A program made the position numbers and the translations under genes. Shown one piece after another: positions 1 through 8,770 of a stretch of 9,295 bases of DNA (its first letter is position 1; each line of letters starts with the position of its first letter). The DNA lies in NCBI GenBank assembly GCA_900555175.1, contig USJT01000027.1:1-9295 (forward strand). The letters run 5' to 3'. The notes beneath the pieces were generated by a model. That model was not told the origin of the DNA and did not search any database. It was given only the letters and a program-made list of their open reading frames with translations. Source of the stretch: an uncultured bacterium (GTDB taxonomy: Bacteria; Cyanobacteriota; Vampirovibrionia; Gastranaerophilales; Gastranaerophilaceae).

Positions 1-299
1 CCGATTTCATTCTTTGGCAATATAGTTGAGGGATTTTTGTAGAGGATTTGCAGAAGAATTTTGATTGAAGATATGCTCATTTTATGTTCTTTGACAAGTA
101 TTCTAAGGCATTGAAGCCACTCAACATCGTACAAGCTGTAGAGCCTTTTCTGAACTTTGCCTGTTTTTACCCTCTGAGTATTGATCAGCTTTTCTGTGTC
201 GTATGTTCTTAGCCTGTCAGGAGTTATACCCAGCCTTTTGGCTACAATACTTGTTGTTAGTAGTGGTTCATCTTTCTCAAACTTGTTCTTGAGTACCAT
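1..299 (-). CDS. MerR-family regulator, HspR-like (partial, C-terminus beyond left edge)
   Basis: The reverse strand has an open frame from an ATG at 299 to the window edge, giving 99 complete residues. The start is supported by a GAGGG ribosome-binding site (306-310, 6-nt spacing). Residues about 13-80 read as a MerR-type winged helix: a first helix-turn-helix (TTSIVAKRLGITPDRLRTYD), a basic wing (RVKTGKVQKRLYS), then YDVEWLQCLRIL and a helix with MSISSIKILLQ. The LR-x-YD signature and the short compact form are typical of HspR, the repressor of hsp20/dnaK-type heat-shock genes. A classical MerR metal- or drug-sensing C-terminus cannot be assessed because it is outside the window. An hsp20 gene lies at the other end of the window on the same strand, which fits a heat-shock role, but no HAIR-type operator was found here. 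MerR-fold DNA binding is fairly sure; HspR identity is an inference. Confidence 0.75.
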   Translation of the reverse strand, partial: MVLKNKFEKDEPLLTTSIVAKRLGITPDRLRTYDTEKLINTQRVKTGKVQKRLYSLYDVEWLQCLRILVKEHKMSISSIKILLQILYKNPSTILPKNEI

Positions 300-340
300 A
301 TTTTACCCTCATATCCTTTTAATGATAATACACAAGGCAA

Positions 341-346
341 ATTATA
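341..346 (-). promoter_or_regulatory. Candidate -10 box of the MerR/HspR-like gene
   Basis: The reverse strand reads TATAAT here, about 42 nt upstream of the start codon at 299. No good -35 box is present at 17 bp; the nearest TTG-like hexamer (TTGGCG, 367-372) is 20 bp away. The promoter may therefore depend on an activator or be tightly regulated. The left copy of the 15-bp direct repeat (353-367) lies in the spacer/-35 zone, so any insertion there would have altered this promoter. Confidence 0.4.
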
Positions 347-352
347 GCTATT

Positions 353-367
353 TGCATGTAGATATTC
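353..367 (+). repeat. 15-bp direct repeat, left copy (TGCATGTAGATATTC)
   Basis: This sequence is identical, and in the same orientation, to 2713-2727. The two copies bracket the lipoprotein/TPR operon with about 2.36 kb between them. The flanking bases differ at both copies, so this is a short exact repeat and not part of a longer duplication. It could be an attachment-site or target duplication, or chance. Confidence 0.7.
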
Positions 368-402
368 GCCAAAAGGATAAATTCTAATTTATAAAAACCA
401 TA

Positions 403-431
403 TTTACAAATTTAGTGTTTACGTGTATTAT
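403..431 (+). promoter_or_regulatory. Sigma70-type promoter of the lipoprotein/TPR operon
   Basis: TTTACA (403-408) and TATTAT (426-431) are separated by 17 bp and match the -35/-10 consensus well. Transcription would start near 438, leaving an untranslated leader of about 39 nt before the ATG at 477. This placement also argues against the upstream in-frame ATG at 423, which would lie inside the promoter. Confidence 0.55.
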
Positions 432-476
432 TATTTTAGTTATTTAGTAGTTTTTATTGTTACAGAAAGGCTTGGA

Positions 477-2222
477 ATGAAAAAGAATCTTTTATCTTAT
501 ATGATTTTATTGTTTGGTGTTATGATTTTATCTACTGGCTGTACGATTACGGCTAATACAGATATTTCTTTTGACAACAAAGACAATATGAAAGTTGAAA
601 CAACTGTACTTTTCCCTAGAGAGTTAATGGCATATTCTGATAACAGCACCTCAAATGATGATTTAACTAAAGATACAGAAACTCTGATTGACGGAATTAA
701 CGTTGAAACAGAAGTTCAAGAGGTAGATAGTAATGACGGTGTCGGCAACAAAAGAATAGAAATTTGTAAAAATCTATCTAGAGCTAAAAAAGTTGAACAG
801 ATAGGCTTTATTACAGCCCAAAATGCTGATATAGGAGTTTTAATAGTCAAAAATTATCTATTATTCAAAAAATATCTTTTAAGCGGTCAGATTATAAAAC
901 CTGAAGATGTTAAATCATATGACAGCAGTGTAAATCCTAATAGCCTTATTTCATCTAAAGTTCGAATTCAAGTTCCTTCACAGGCTAAAGGAGTTAAATC
1001 AAATACAGAAATCAAAGACGCAGATAACCAAAATATTTATGTTTGGAAAATTGACTATACTACAGTTAATCCCATTAACATTGAATTTTATATGCTAAAC
1101 TGGGGTGCAATCATCGCTACTGTTATTGTTTTATTACTGTTAACTTTATATCTTCTTAACTCAGATAAAGGAAATTTTGATTTCAGTGTAATTTTAGCAA
1201 AATCTAAAGAATTTTTTGCGAACACTACACCGAAAAAACAAACTACTACGACAGAAACAAAAACCATTGTTAAACCAAAACAGAAGAAAAATCCTGCAAA
1301 GTTTATTGTCATTACTCTTGTTCTTTTATGCATTATAGGAGTGCCAATCTTATTTTCATTGCCTACAATTTGCAATATTCTTGTTGATAACAGTATCAAA
1401 AGTGTATATGTAGGAGAAACAGCTAAAGCTGTCCAAATTATAGAAATAGCAAATGCATTGAATTTTGACAAAAACACCGACCTATCGAAAGAGATATTCG
1501 CAAAAGGTCTTAAAGAAATAGAAAATAACGATACTAAAACGGCAAAGGTTCTTTTTGACTTAGTTGCAAAAACAAAAACTAAGAACTTTGAAAAATATAG
1601 TCAGGAACTTTCAGATATAGCTGTTAGTGCATTGAATATGAACCAATTGGCAAAAAGCAAAAATCTAATAGAAGCAGCTGCAAAATTTGATCTGAAAACT
1701 GCTCAAAAAACACATGCTGAATTTGCCAAGAAAAACTTAACCTTGTATACTGCAAAAAAATACAATGAGGCGCTAACTGTATGCGATATTTTACTAACAT
1801 TGAAATCAAATAATTATGAAAATTGGTTTAGAAAAAGTTTAGTTCTGATGAACCTTGACCGAAACAAAGAAGCGGTGGAAACTTTCACAAAAACAATCAA
1901 TTTGAAAAATGATTTTGCTACTGCTTATCTTAATAGAGGATATATTTACCAAACAAAACTTGCTGAATATGATAAAGCTCTGTATGACTTTAATCAGGTA
2001 ATCCGCTATAGTTCTGACAAAAAACAAATTGCTCTTGCAAGAATTAGCATAGCAGAAATTTATACTAAAAAGAAAGAGTATCGAAAAGCAATGGATAGTG
2101 CATGGATGGCGAAAGAGCTTTATGAATTGCTAGGAAATTACGAAAAAGCTGACGAATGTTTTAGATATTTTGATTATGTTGCAGAGTTGGAATGCAACCG
2201 ACCAAATGGATACTGTTACTAA
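477..2222 (+). CDS. Lipoprotein with DUF3153/LppM-like N-domain, two TM segments and C-terminal TPRs
   Basis: The protein has 581 aa. The start at 477 is chosen over the in-frame ATG at 423 because AGAAAGG lies 6 nt upstream and a lipoprotein signal follows at once: MKKN, a hydrophobic stretch, then ILSTGC with Cys22 as the acylated residue. Residues about 23-200 form a beta-rich extracytoplasmic domain resembling DUF3153/LppM (acidic strands after the Cys, then VRIQVPSQAKGVKSNTEI and a YVWKIDY strand). A membrane segment follows at about 207-228, a Thr/Lys-rich linker (TTTTETKTIVKPKQKKNP), a second membrane segment at about 276-297, and an alpha-helical region with TPR-like repeats from about 400 to the end (KKYNEALTVCDIL, NKEAVETFTKTINL, YDKALYDFNQVI, YRKAMDSAWMAKELY). 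The C-terminus ends in a Cys-containing tail (LECNRPNGYCY) shared with the next protein. It is probably an envelope scaffold or assembly protein. The exact role is unknown, and the DUF3153 call is by pattern only. Confidence 0.75.
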   Translation: MKKNLLSYMILLFGVMILSTGCTITANTDISFDNKDNMKVETTVLFPRELMAYSDNSTSNDDLTKDTETLIDGINVETEVQEVDSNDGVGNKRIEICKNLSRAKKVEQIGFITAQNADIGVLIVKNYLLFKKYLLSGQIIKPEDVKSYDSSVNPNSLISSKVRIQVPSQAKGVKSNTEIKDADNQNIYVWKIDYTTVNPINIEFYMLNWGAIIATVIVLLLLTLYLLNSDKGNFDFSVILAKSKEFFANTTPKKQTTTTETKTIVKPKQKKNPAKFIVITLVLLCIIGVPILFSLPTICNILVDNSIKSVYVGETAKAVQIIEIANALNFDKNTDLSKEIFAKGLKEIENNDTKTAKVLFDLVAKTKTKNFEKYSQELSDIAVSALNMNQLAKSKNLIEAAAKFDLKTAQKTHAEFAKKNLTLYTAKKYNEALTVCDILLTLKSNNYENWFRKSLVLMNLDRNKEAVETFTKTINLKNDFATAYLNRGYIYQTKLAEYDKALYDFNQVIRYSSDKKQIALARISIAEIYTKKKEYRKAMDSAWMAKELYELLGNYEKADECFRYFDYVAELECNRPNGYCY

Positions 2223-2235
2223 GGGGATAAAAATT

Positions 2236-2721
2236 ATGAAAAATTTGATAATAATATCTTTACTTGTACTATTATCTGGGAATTGCTGTTATGCAAGTGA
2301 TATGAACAGTATTTTTTATGGAATTAGAAGTGGTATAGATGTTCTTTCAGATGTTAATAGATTACGAGGTCAAGTTAACCAAACGAATGCTCAAAAACAA
2401 AAAAGAGCAAACAAGCCAACAGAAGAATCACAGGCAACACAGCAACCTGTGCAACAAAACTCTTATTATGCTACACAAAACACAAATAGTTATTATGAAT
2501 CTTCTAAAAATGAAGAAGGTACTGCTTTCTCTGCCAAATCTAAATTTTCACAAGGGAATATTTATCTTAAACAGGGAAAATACCGAGAAGCAATTGACAG
2601 CTATTATGAAGCCAAAGAACTTTTTGAATCCATAGGTGATACTGAAAATGCTCAAAAAGCAGGTCAAGCCTATGATGAAGCTATCGAGATGCGTTGTGAA
2701 TTCGGCGACTACTGCATGTAG
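2236..2721 (+). CDS. Small secreted TPR-like protein, homologous to the C-terminus of the upstream lipoprotein
   Basis: The protein has 161 aa and starts at the ATG at 2236, 13 nt after the upstream stop, with AAGGGG (2221-2226) as ribosome-binding site overlapping that stop. An earlier in-frame ATG at 2170 lies inside the upstream gene and lacks a signal peptide in position. Residues 1-20 form a Sec signal peptide (MKNLIIISLLVLLSGNCCYA), with likely type I cleavage after CYA. A Gln/Asn/Ser-rich linker (about residues 45-95) leads to one or two TPR-like helical pairs (about 97-155): FSQGNIYLKQGKYREAIDSY, then an AKELFESIG segment. The end (MRCEFGDYCM) matches the upstream protein's end in spacing of two cysteines and YC. 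The two proteins probably act together outside the cytoplasm. The function is not recognised. Confidence 0.75.
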   Translation: MKNLIIISLLVLLSGNCCYASDMNSIFYGIRSGIDVLSDVNRLRGQVNQTNAQKQKRANKPTEESQATQQPVQQNSYYATQNTNSYYESSKNEEGTAFSAKSKFSQGNIYLKQGKYREAIDSYYEAKELFESIGDTENAQKAGQAYDEAIEMRCEFGDYCM

Positions 2722-2727
2722 ATATTC
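2713..2727 (+). repeat. 15-bp direct repeat, right copy (TGCATGTAGATATTC)
   Basis: This is a perfect copy of 353-367. It overlaps the last codons and TAG stop of the small TPR gene, so the repeat contributes the C-terminal residues Cys-Met. A repeat overlapping the 3' end of a gene is a common arrangement for attachment sites. Confidence 0.7.
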
Positions 2728-3243
2728 TAAAATTATTTACAATCTGTAACTCTATATTGATTTATCTTTTTTATCATGTAATCTCATGCATGTTGGGTGA
2801 AAAATCACCTTGGAGTACATTTAAAATAAAATATGCAAAGTCTGGAATTTTCTAACTGCTGGTAGAAGCATGGATGAAAAAATATCGTGGGTAGACTTAG
2901 ACATCCTACGTTTGTCGGAAAATCAGGGAAAACCTTTAGAGAAATTCCAATATCGAAAAACTAGGGGCTGAGCTGAATTAGTTTAAATTGCAATTGTAGC
3001 TGAATCATGTATTTGATGTCTAGCGAACGCCCTAAATAGCTCGCTAACCTCCTTTTCTTTGAGATATGACCTTAATTATTCTGCAAGTGTATTACTGTAT
3101 CTAAACATTGTATCTGCATTCTGCAAGGAGTGTTGATTTGTGTCTTAATATGGTACAACGCAGAAGTGTGTCTAAAAGCAGAGTGCTTTTAGTCGCTGAA
3201 ACAAATTATTGGCATATTCAACCAAAGTAAAGGAGAATTTATT
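2722..3243. other. Gene-poor, hairpin-rich intergenic region of unknown role
   Basis: No confident gene was found. The plus strand holds several potential hairpins: GGTGA/TCACC (about 2796-2809), CGTGGG/CCTACG (2886-2910, one G-U pair), TAGCGA/TCGCTA (about 3021-3046) and the strong 9-bp stem at 3172-3192. A 10-bp direct repeat ATTCTGCAAG occurs at 3078-3087 and 3118-3127. A 33-codon frame starts at 2870 (MDEKIS...) and ends at 2971, without a convincing ribosome-binding site. The stretch must hold the promoter of the helicase operon, though no clear -35/-10 pair was seen. It could also hold the element's left end, an origin or a structured RNA. It matched no RNA family I could recognise. Confidence 0.5.
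3172..3192 (+). promoter_or_regulatory. Perfect 9-bp inverted repeat upstream of the small ORF/helicase operon
   Basis: CTAAAAGCA, a GAG loop and TGCTTTTAG form a perfect dyad ending 51 nt before the small ORF start. No T-tract follows, so it is not a standard terminator. An operator for an autoregulator or a leader hairpin is more likely. Confidence 0.5.
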
Positions 3244-3363
3244 ATGCCAAAAAATATGGCAAAAATGATAGTTTCAGATTTCTCTGAAAACGAAAAACAA
3301 ATGTTAGCAGAACTTCTTCACATTATTGTGAAAGAAATTGTGAGGGAGGTATGCAATGACTAA
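3244..3363 (+). CDS. 39-aa small protein, translationally coupled to the helicase
   Basis: The ATG at 3244 is preceded by TAAAGGAG (3228-3235, 8-nt spacing). The frame runs 39 codons to TAA at 3361-3363 and overlaps the helicase start (3356) by 8 nt, as in translationally coupled genes. The helicase ribosome-binding site (GGGAGG, 3344-3349) is inside this ORF. The protein is MPKNMAKMIVSDFSENEK followed by a hydrophobic, amphipathic helix (LAELLHIIVKEIVREV). No family is recognised. It could be a small regulator or partner of the ATPase, or a leader peptide that sets helicase expression. The strong ribosome-binding site and overlap make it more likely real than chance. Confidence 0.6.
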   Translation: MPKNMAKMIVSDFSENEKQMLAELLHIIVKEIVREVCND

Positions 3364-5089
3364 TTTTGAAGAAAAAAGATTTTTACCAGTACCTGTGACA
3401 CAAGCAGAACAGGATAATCCAGACGAAAAAATTTTAGATGAGACTAACCTTGAAGAAGATCAGGATATTACAATAGCAAAAAAATTATGTATAGAACCTG
3501 TGATGATAGTGGTGCAAAAAGATGCCCGATTTCCTCTAAAACAAATTGTGGAAAAATTTTTGCTAAGAATACATGTTTCAGACGAACAATCATCTGTTCT
3601 GATATTGCTTTCAGGTAAAGCCTTTGTTGATTTTAGAACTTTTGCCAATGAGCTTGGGGAGTATTTTACCTGTCTAAATTTTGGTGTTGGTCCAAAAGGT
3701 TTTAACAAATTCAAATACCACTTACACGAAAGTACACCACGTAGAATTATATATGCTTGTGGTGGAAGTCAATTCGGACGCTTTGTATATAAGAATGCGG
3801 AAGTTATGTATAGTCCGTTTGATGTTAATTATTCAAAAAAATTGGATATCTCAAAAAATTATGATAATCTTCAAAATAGCTTGATAGATATAGACAATAA
3901 TTGTCGTCCTGAATTATCTATGTCGGGAATAGCACCTAATGAAGTGGCTTTCAAATTTTTTATGAATTTAAAGGAATGTTTTTTAGACCCAAAAACTCTT
4001 TTATGTTTTGGTGCTGCTATTGCTACAGTATTTTGGGATTTGTTCCAACAAGAAGTTAAAGGATTTCCAGTAATTTTCTTTTTAGGTGAAACTCATTCGG
4101 GGAAAAGTACATTAATGTTCTGTTTGTCATCTTTATTTGGCTTGACAGATAATAGCATTATGTCTGGGACATCTACCCCATTTGCAATCACAAAAGAACT
4201 TGGGGGAAGAATATGTATACCTTTATTTATAGAAGAATTAGACCAAAATTTCTTTAAAAAGTATGCTGAAAACATCGTAAAAGTTGTTTATAGTGCAATA
4301 CCTCGTGAAAGAGGAACAAAAACTGGTGTTGAAAAATTGCCAACATTTACTTCATTTGTTGCAACGTCAAATTATTCTTTTGTGCAACCTTCTGAAGCTT
4401 TATTATCTAGAACATTATTTATTCACATGAAGAAATCGGATTTTGTTCAAGAAAATTTTAAGTACTTTGATGAGTCTTTACGGAAAGATCTATCTTTAAT
4501 ATTACCGAGACTTTTGCTATACAGAGATTATGTTTTACCTATTTTTAAGTCTGTATATCAGAATCTTATTAATAATATTCCAAATTACAGTGGTGATAGG
4601 TACTTGAGAAGTGTAGCGATGTCATGTACTATGTGGATTTTGATTAATAAACTTGTAGGGCAGAACTTATTTAATTGGCAACAAATGGTTCTTGAATACT
4701 ATGGATATTATGAAAAAATTTTGAAATCTAAAGTGACAAATGCAGATATGATGTTAAGGCATATCTCAAAACTTATTGACAATAAAGATTTGCGGTATGG
4801 AGTACATTACAAGCTTATACGTGATGTAATCTTACGCCTTAACCTAAGCAAATTTATTACAAAGTTCAATATTCTTTATGGTAATACGCAAGAGCAAACC
4901 CTTGAAATGAGTGACTTTTGCAATTATGTAGCTAATGACAATCGTTTTGATTTAGAACGTAAGGTTATGGATATTGGTAGAACTATATCTATTAACATTG
5001 CAAATGAAGATTATTTACTTGATACAGTCAAAGCATATAAATATGACCAAGCATACCATGGAAAGTATGAAGATGAGAGTGAAATGTAA
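3356..5089 (+). CDS. P-loop ATPase, probable SF3/MCM-like replicative helicase of a mobile element (Cch-like)
   Basis: The protein has 577 aa, with ribosome-binding site GGGAGG 6 nt before the ATG. Residues 1-40 are acidic and probably disordered. A Walker A motif is clear at 244-251 (GETHSGKS), a hydrophobic strand ending in acidic residues at 288-296 (IPLFIEELD) gives Walker B, SFVATSNY (333-340, Asn339) fits a sensor-1 strand, and Arg352 in LLSRTLFI could be an arginine finger. The short Walker A to B spacing, a single compact ATPase core and a winged-helix-like C-terminal region (about 470-577) are seen in SF3 and DUF927/Cch-type helicases of plasmids, phages and SCC elements. The N-terminal region (about 45-230) is not recognised, and no primase motif was seen. 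Two large serine recombinases downstream make Cch the closest analogy. The ATPase call is strong; helicase function and family are inferred from motifs and context. Confidence 0.65.
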   Translation: MTNFEEKRFLPVPVTQAEQDNPDEKILDETNLEEDQDITIAKKLCIEPVMIVVQKDARFPLKQIVEKFLLRIHVSDEQSSVLILLSGKAFVDFRTFANELGEYFTCLNFGVGPKGFNKFKYHLHESTPRRIIYACGGSQFGRFVYKNAEVMYSPFDVNYSKKLDISKNYDNLQNSLIDIDNNCRPELSMSGIAPNEVAFKFFMNLKECFLDPKTLLCFGAAIATVFWDLFQQEVKGFPVIFFLGETHSGKSTLMFCLSSLFGLTDNSIMSGTSTPFAITKELGGRICIPLFIEELDQNFFKKYAENIVKVVYSAIPRERGTKTGVEKLPTFTSFVATSNYSFVQPSEALLSRTLFIHMKKSDFVQENFKYFDESLRKDLSLILPRLLLYRDYVLPIFKSVYQNLINNIPNYSGDRYLRSVAMSCTMWILINKLVGQNLFNWQQMVLEYYGYYEKILKSKVTNADMMLRHISKLIDNKDLRYGVHYKLIRDVILRLNLSKFITKFNILYGNTQEQTLEMSDFCNYVANDNRFDLERKVMDIGRTISINIANEDYLLDTVKAYKYDQAYHGKYEDESEM

Positions 5090-5109
5090 TATATCACAAT
5101 TAATCAAAA

Positions 5110-5139
5110 ACTGCCCTGCATAACTAATTGCGGGGTAGT
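5110..5139 (+). terminator. Hairpin after the helicase gene (weak terminator or attenuator)
   Basis: An 11-bp stem with two G-U pairs (5110-5120 with 5129-5139; ACTGCCCTGCA pairs with TGCGGGGTAGT) lies in the 88-nt gap before the first recombinase. The tail (CTTAACTTTATC) has few consecutive Ts, so termination would be partial. The stem could reduce readthrough or stabilise the mRNA end between helicase and recombinase. Confidence 0.45.
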
Positions 5140-5177
5140 CTTAACTTTATCTAATAGAAAAAAGGAGAAATATTAAA

Positions 5178-6653
5178 ATGAAAACACAAAATCAAAAATT
5201 AGAAAAACTTAAAAGTGCTGCTTGTATTATATATTGTAGGGTATCCAGCAAAGACCAAGCGGACAATACTTCACTTGATGATCAAGAAAGGCTGTGTATA
5301 GACTTTGCAAAAAAGTACAATATGAAAATCGAACACATCTATAAAGAGGACGCAAGTGCCATGAAACCAGAAACCCGACCTTTGTTCAATGAAATGGTTA
5401 AAAAGCTCCAAAACGGGGCAGCAGATGTCGCAATTTTTGCCTTTATTGACAGAATGTCAAGGAATCCCATTGACGGATACAAAATTCTTAAACTCGTTGA
5501 AGAAGAAGGCTTGACTGCCGTTTTTGTTCAGGAAAACCTGAGCTTACAAGCTCCAATAAGGGCTCATGAAATGCTTATGCTAGACACTATTTTAGGTGTT
5601 TCTAACTATAGAGTTCGTCAAGATAGAGAAAAATGTTTAGCGGGAATTAAGGCAAAGGCATTGGGTGGTTTCCGCCCTTGCCGTCCGCCTTATGGGTATG
5701 AAAATGACGGACCAAGAGACAAAAGGCAGGCTGTTATCAGCAAAAAGCGTGCTGACTTCGTCAAAAAAGCCTTTGAACTCTATGCAACGGGTAATTATAC
5801 TGTGCTAGAAGTTGTTGATAGACTGTATGAATTAGGTTTTCGCTATGAATTACAGTCATCTAAACTTATTCCAAAACAATCGCTTATATCTATGCTGAAA
5901 AATCCTTTCTACACAGGTAAATATTATGTGAGACAGGCTGATGAGTATGTAACAGGGGAGCACAGGGCTATTATTTCAGAAGAACTCTTTGAAAAAGTTC
6001 AAAAACTTCTTGATATAGCTCCAAAAGCCCCACGCAAGCATAATTTACCTTACTCGAAACTCTTAACCTGTTCTAATTGCGGACATTGTATGACTGGTGA
6101 TGTTAAGGTTAAACCAAATGGCAAAAAGTATGTGTATTACCGTTGTACCAATCCAAAATGCAGGGAACATGTATATGTCAGTGAAGCCTTAATTGATGAT
6201 GATTTATGTGCATATCTGAAAGAGATACGGCTAGGACTTATTCCTGAAGAGATTGCAGCAGGAGTTCTTAAAGATGAACTCTATGCTATGACACAAAAAT
6301 TATCTATTCTAAAACGTGGTCGTAGCCATAAGTTTGACGCAGAAAGACGGGCATGGAACGACATTTCAAAAAAAGATATTACAGATGAACAGTATATTAA
6401 GGGAAAATTTGCTAACATTCAAGAAAAATATGGTGATTTAGACTCAAAAATATATGTAGCTGAAAATCAAATCAAAACAGTTAAGTCTAAGGTTGCTGAG
6501 GTTTTTGAAAAGCGACTTTATGATGTCTATACTGGCTTTGAGACCACCACAAAACGACAAGTTCTTGAATTGGTAGCAAACATCTTCAAATGTGATGAGA
6601 ATGGTCTAAAAATGACCTTCAAATCTGCATTTCGTAAGATTAGACGGCGATAG
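5178..6653 (+). CDS. Large serine recombinase A (CcrA-position)
   Basis: The protein has 491 aa. AAAGGAG (5161-5167) is about 10 nt upstream of the ATG. The N-terminal catalytic domain (about 15-160) has the resolvase signature YCRVSSKDQ with nucleophile Ser23 and Arg21, then Arg67 and the IDRMSRNP motif with Arg92 and Arg95, so the active-site set looks intact. A Recombinase domain follows (about 163-270: GGFRPCRPPYGYE, AFELYATGNYTV, MLKNPFYTGKYY). A zinc beta-ribbon follows with Cys298, Cys301, Cys323 and Cys328, then a charged coiled-coil-like C-terminus (about 360-460) ending in a basic tail (KIRRR). It is expected to carry out site-specific strand exchange by 2-bp staggered cuts. It is a diverged paralogue of the next recombinase and may act with it, as CcrA does with CcrB. 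Confidence 0.93.
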   Translation: MKTQNQKLEKLKSAACIIYCRVSSKDQADNTSLDDQERLCIDFAKKYNMKIEHIYKEDASAMKPETRPLFNEMVKKLQNGAADVAIFAFIDRMSRNPIDGYKILKLVEEEGLTAVFVQENLSLQAPIRAHEMLMLDTILGVSNYRVRQDREKCLAGIKAKALGGFRPCRPPYGYENDGPRDKRQAVISKKRADFVKKAFELYATGNYTVLEVVDRLYELGFRYELQSSKLIPKQSLISMLKNPFYTGKYYVRQADEYVTGEHRAIISEELFEKVQKLLDIAPKAPRKHNLPYSKLLTCSNCGHCMTGDVKVKPNGKKYVYYRCTNPKCREHVYVSEALIDDDLCAYLKEIRLGLIPEEIAAGVLKDELYAMTQKLSILKRGRSHKFDAERRAWNDISKKDITDEQYIKGKFANIQEKYGDLDSKIYVAENQIKTVKSKVAEVFEKRLYDVYTGFETTTKRQVLELVANIFKCDENGLKMTFKSAFRKIRRR

Positions 6654-7094
6654 TGTTCTTCCTATTTATTATCTTGTATGAAGTTTAGATTTTTTTATCT
6701 GAATTTTCAGCCGCACAAATTACTTGTGCGGTTTTTCTTTGCCAAAACGACACCAAAACAACCCAATGACAACACAAAAGTTACATTCCACAAACTTCTA
6801 AAAGGCTTAATTTGAGTGAATTTTAGCCAGTAGACTACACAAACTACACTTTTGTGAGAAAATCTTACAAATTTTCTTTTTCGACATGATTTTTTACCTT
6901 AGATGTACTCTATTACTGGATTTCGTAAATTTTTATGAACCATTTTGCAGATTTGAGTAGATTTCTATTGCTTTCAGCCCAGTTATTTCGAGATTTCCTT
7001 AGCGGGAAATCGTCCGCCAACCTTACTTTACTTTCTTGCAAAATGAGTAAAAATAAAAACAAAGAAGTTCAGAAAATTCTAAGGAGTTCAGATT
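6654..7094. other. Inter-recombinase region: terminator, inverted repeats, candidate att/regulatory DNA
   Basis: No gene was found. Downstream of the terminator at 6711-6740 the region is A/C-rich and contains inverted repeats: CACAAAAGT (6773-6781) with ACTTTTGTG (6848-6856), a 9-bp hairpin TTTGTGAGA/TCTTACAAA with an AAA loop (6851-6871) followed by TTTTCTTTTT, and GATTTCC/GGAAATC (6992-7011). CTACAC occurs twice 10 bp apart (6835-6840 and 6844-6849). Such dyads could bind the recombinase or a regulator and control recombinase B separately. No clear -35/-10 pair was identified. Confidence 0.5.
6711..6740 (+). terminator. Intrinsic terminator of recombinase A
   Basis: A perfect 8-bp stem CCGCACAA/TTGTGCGG (6711-6718 and 6724-6731) with a 5-nt loop is followed directly by TTTTTCTTT. 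It lies 58 nt after the recombinase A stop, so recombinase B must have its own promoter. Confidence 0.9.
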
Positions 7095-8752
<1,658 letters not shown>

Positions 8753-8770
8753 TTAACGTCTGCAAAATTA

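Noticed and set aside
270..299. CTTGAGT half-site as an HspR (HAIR) operator
   Set aside because: Only one half is present. The nearby partner has the wrong orientation and spacing, and the site is inside the coding sequence.
181..387. Plus-strand frame of 68 codons over the MerR gene
   Set aside because: It overlaps the clear MerR-family frame on the other strand and has no ribosome-binding site or recognisable content.
1088..1477. Minus-strand frame of 129 codons inside the lipoprotein gene
   Set aside because: Its hydrophobic translation is the antisense shadow of the membrane segments and Lys-rich linker of the real gene.
2909..2929. TTTGTCGGAAAATCAGGG resembling the tRNA-edge TTTGTTCGAAATGGTGGG as a left attachment site
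   Set aside because: Only about 12 of 18 positions match without gaps, which is too weak to separate from chance in AT-rich DNA.
2964..2985. GGGGCTGA suggesting the 5' end of a tmRNA
   Set aside because: No tRNA-like 3' domain, T-arm or tag reading frame follows.
6851..6880. Hairpin plus TTTTCTTTTT as a second terminator
   Set aside because: The stem is AT-rich with little G-C content, and a strong terminator already lies 110 bp upstream. It is kept only as a dyad in the region description.
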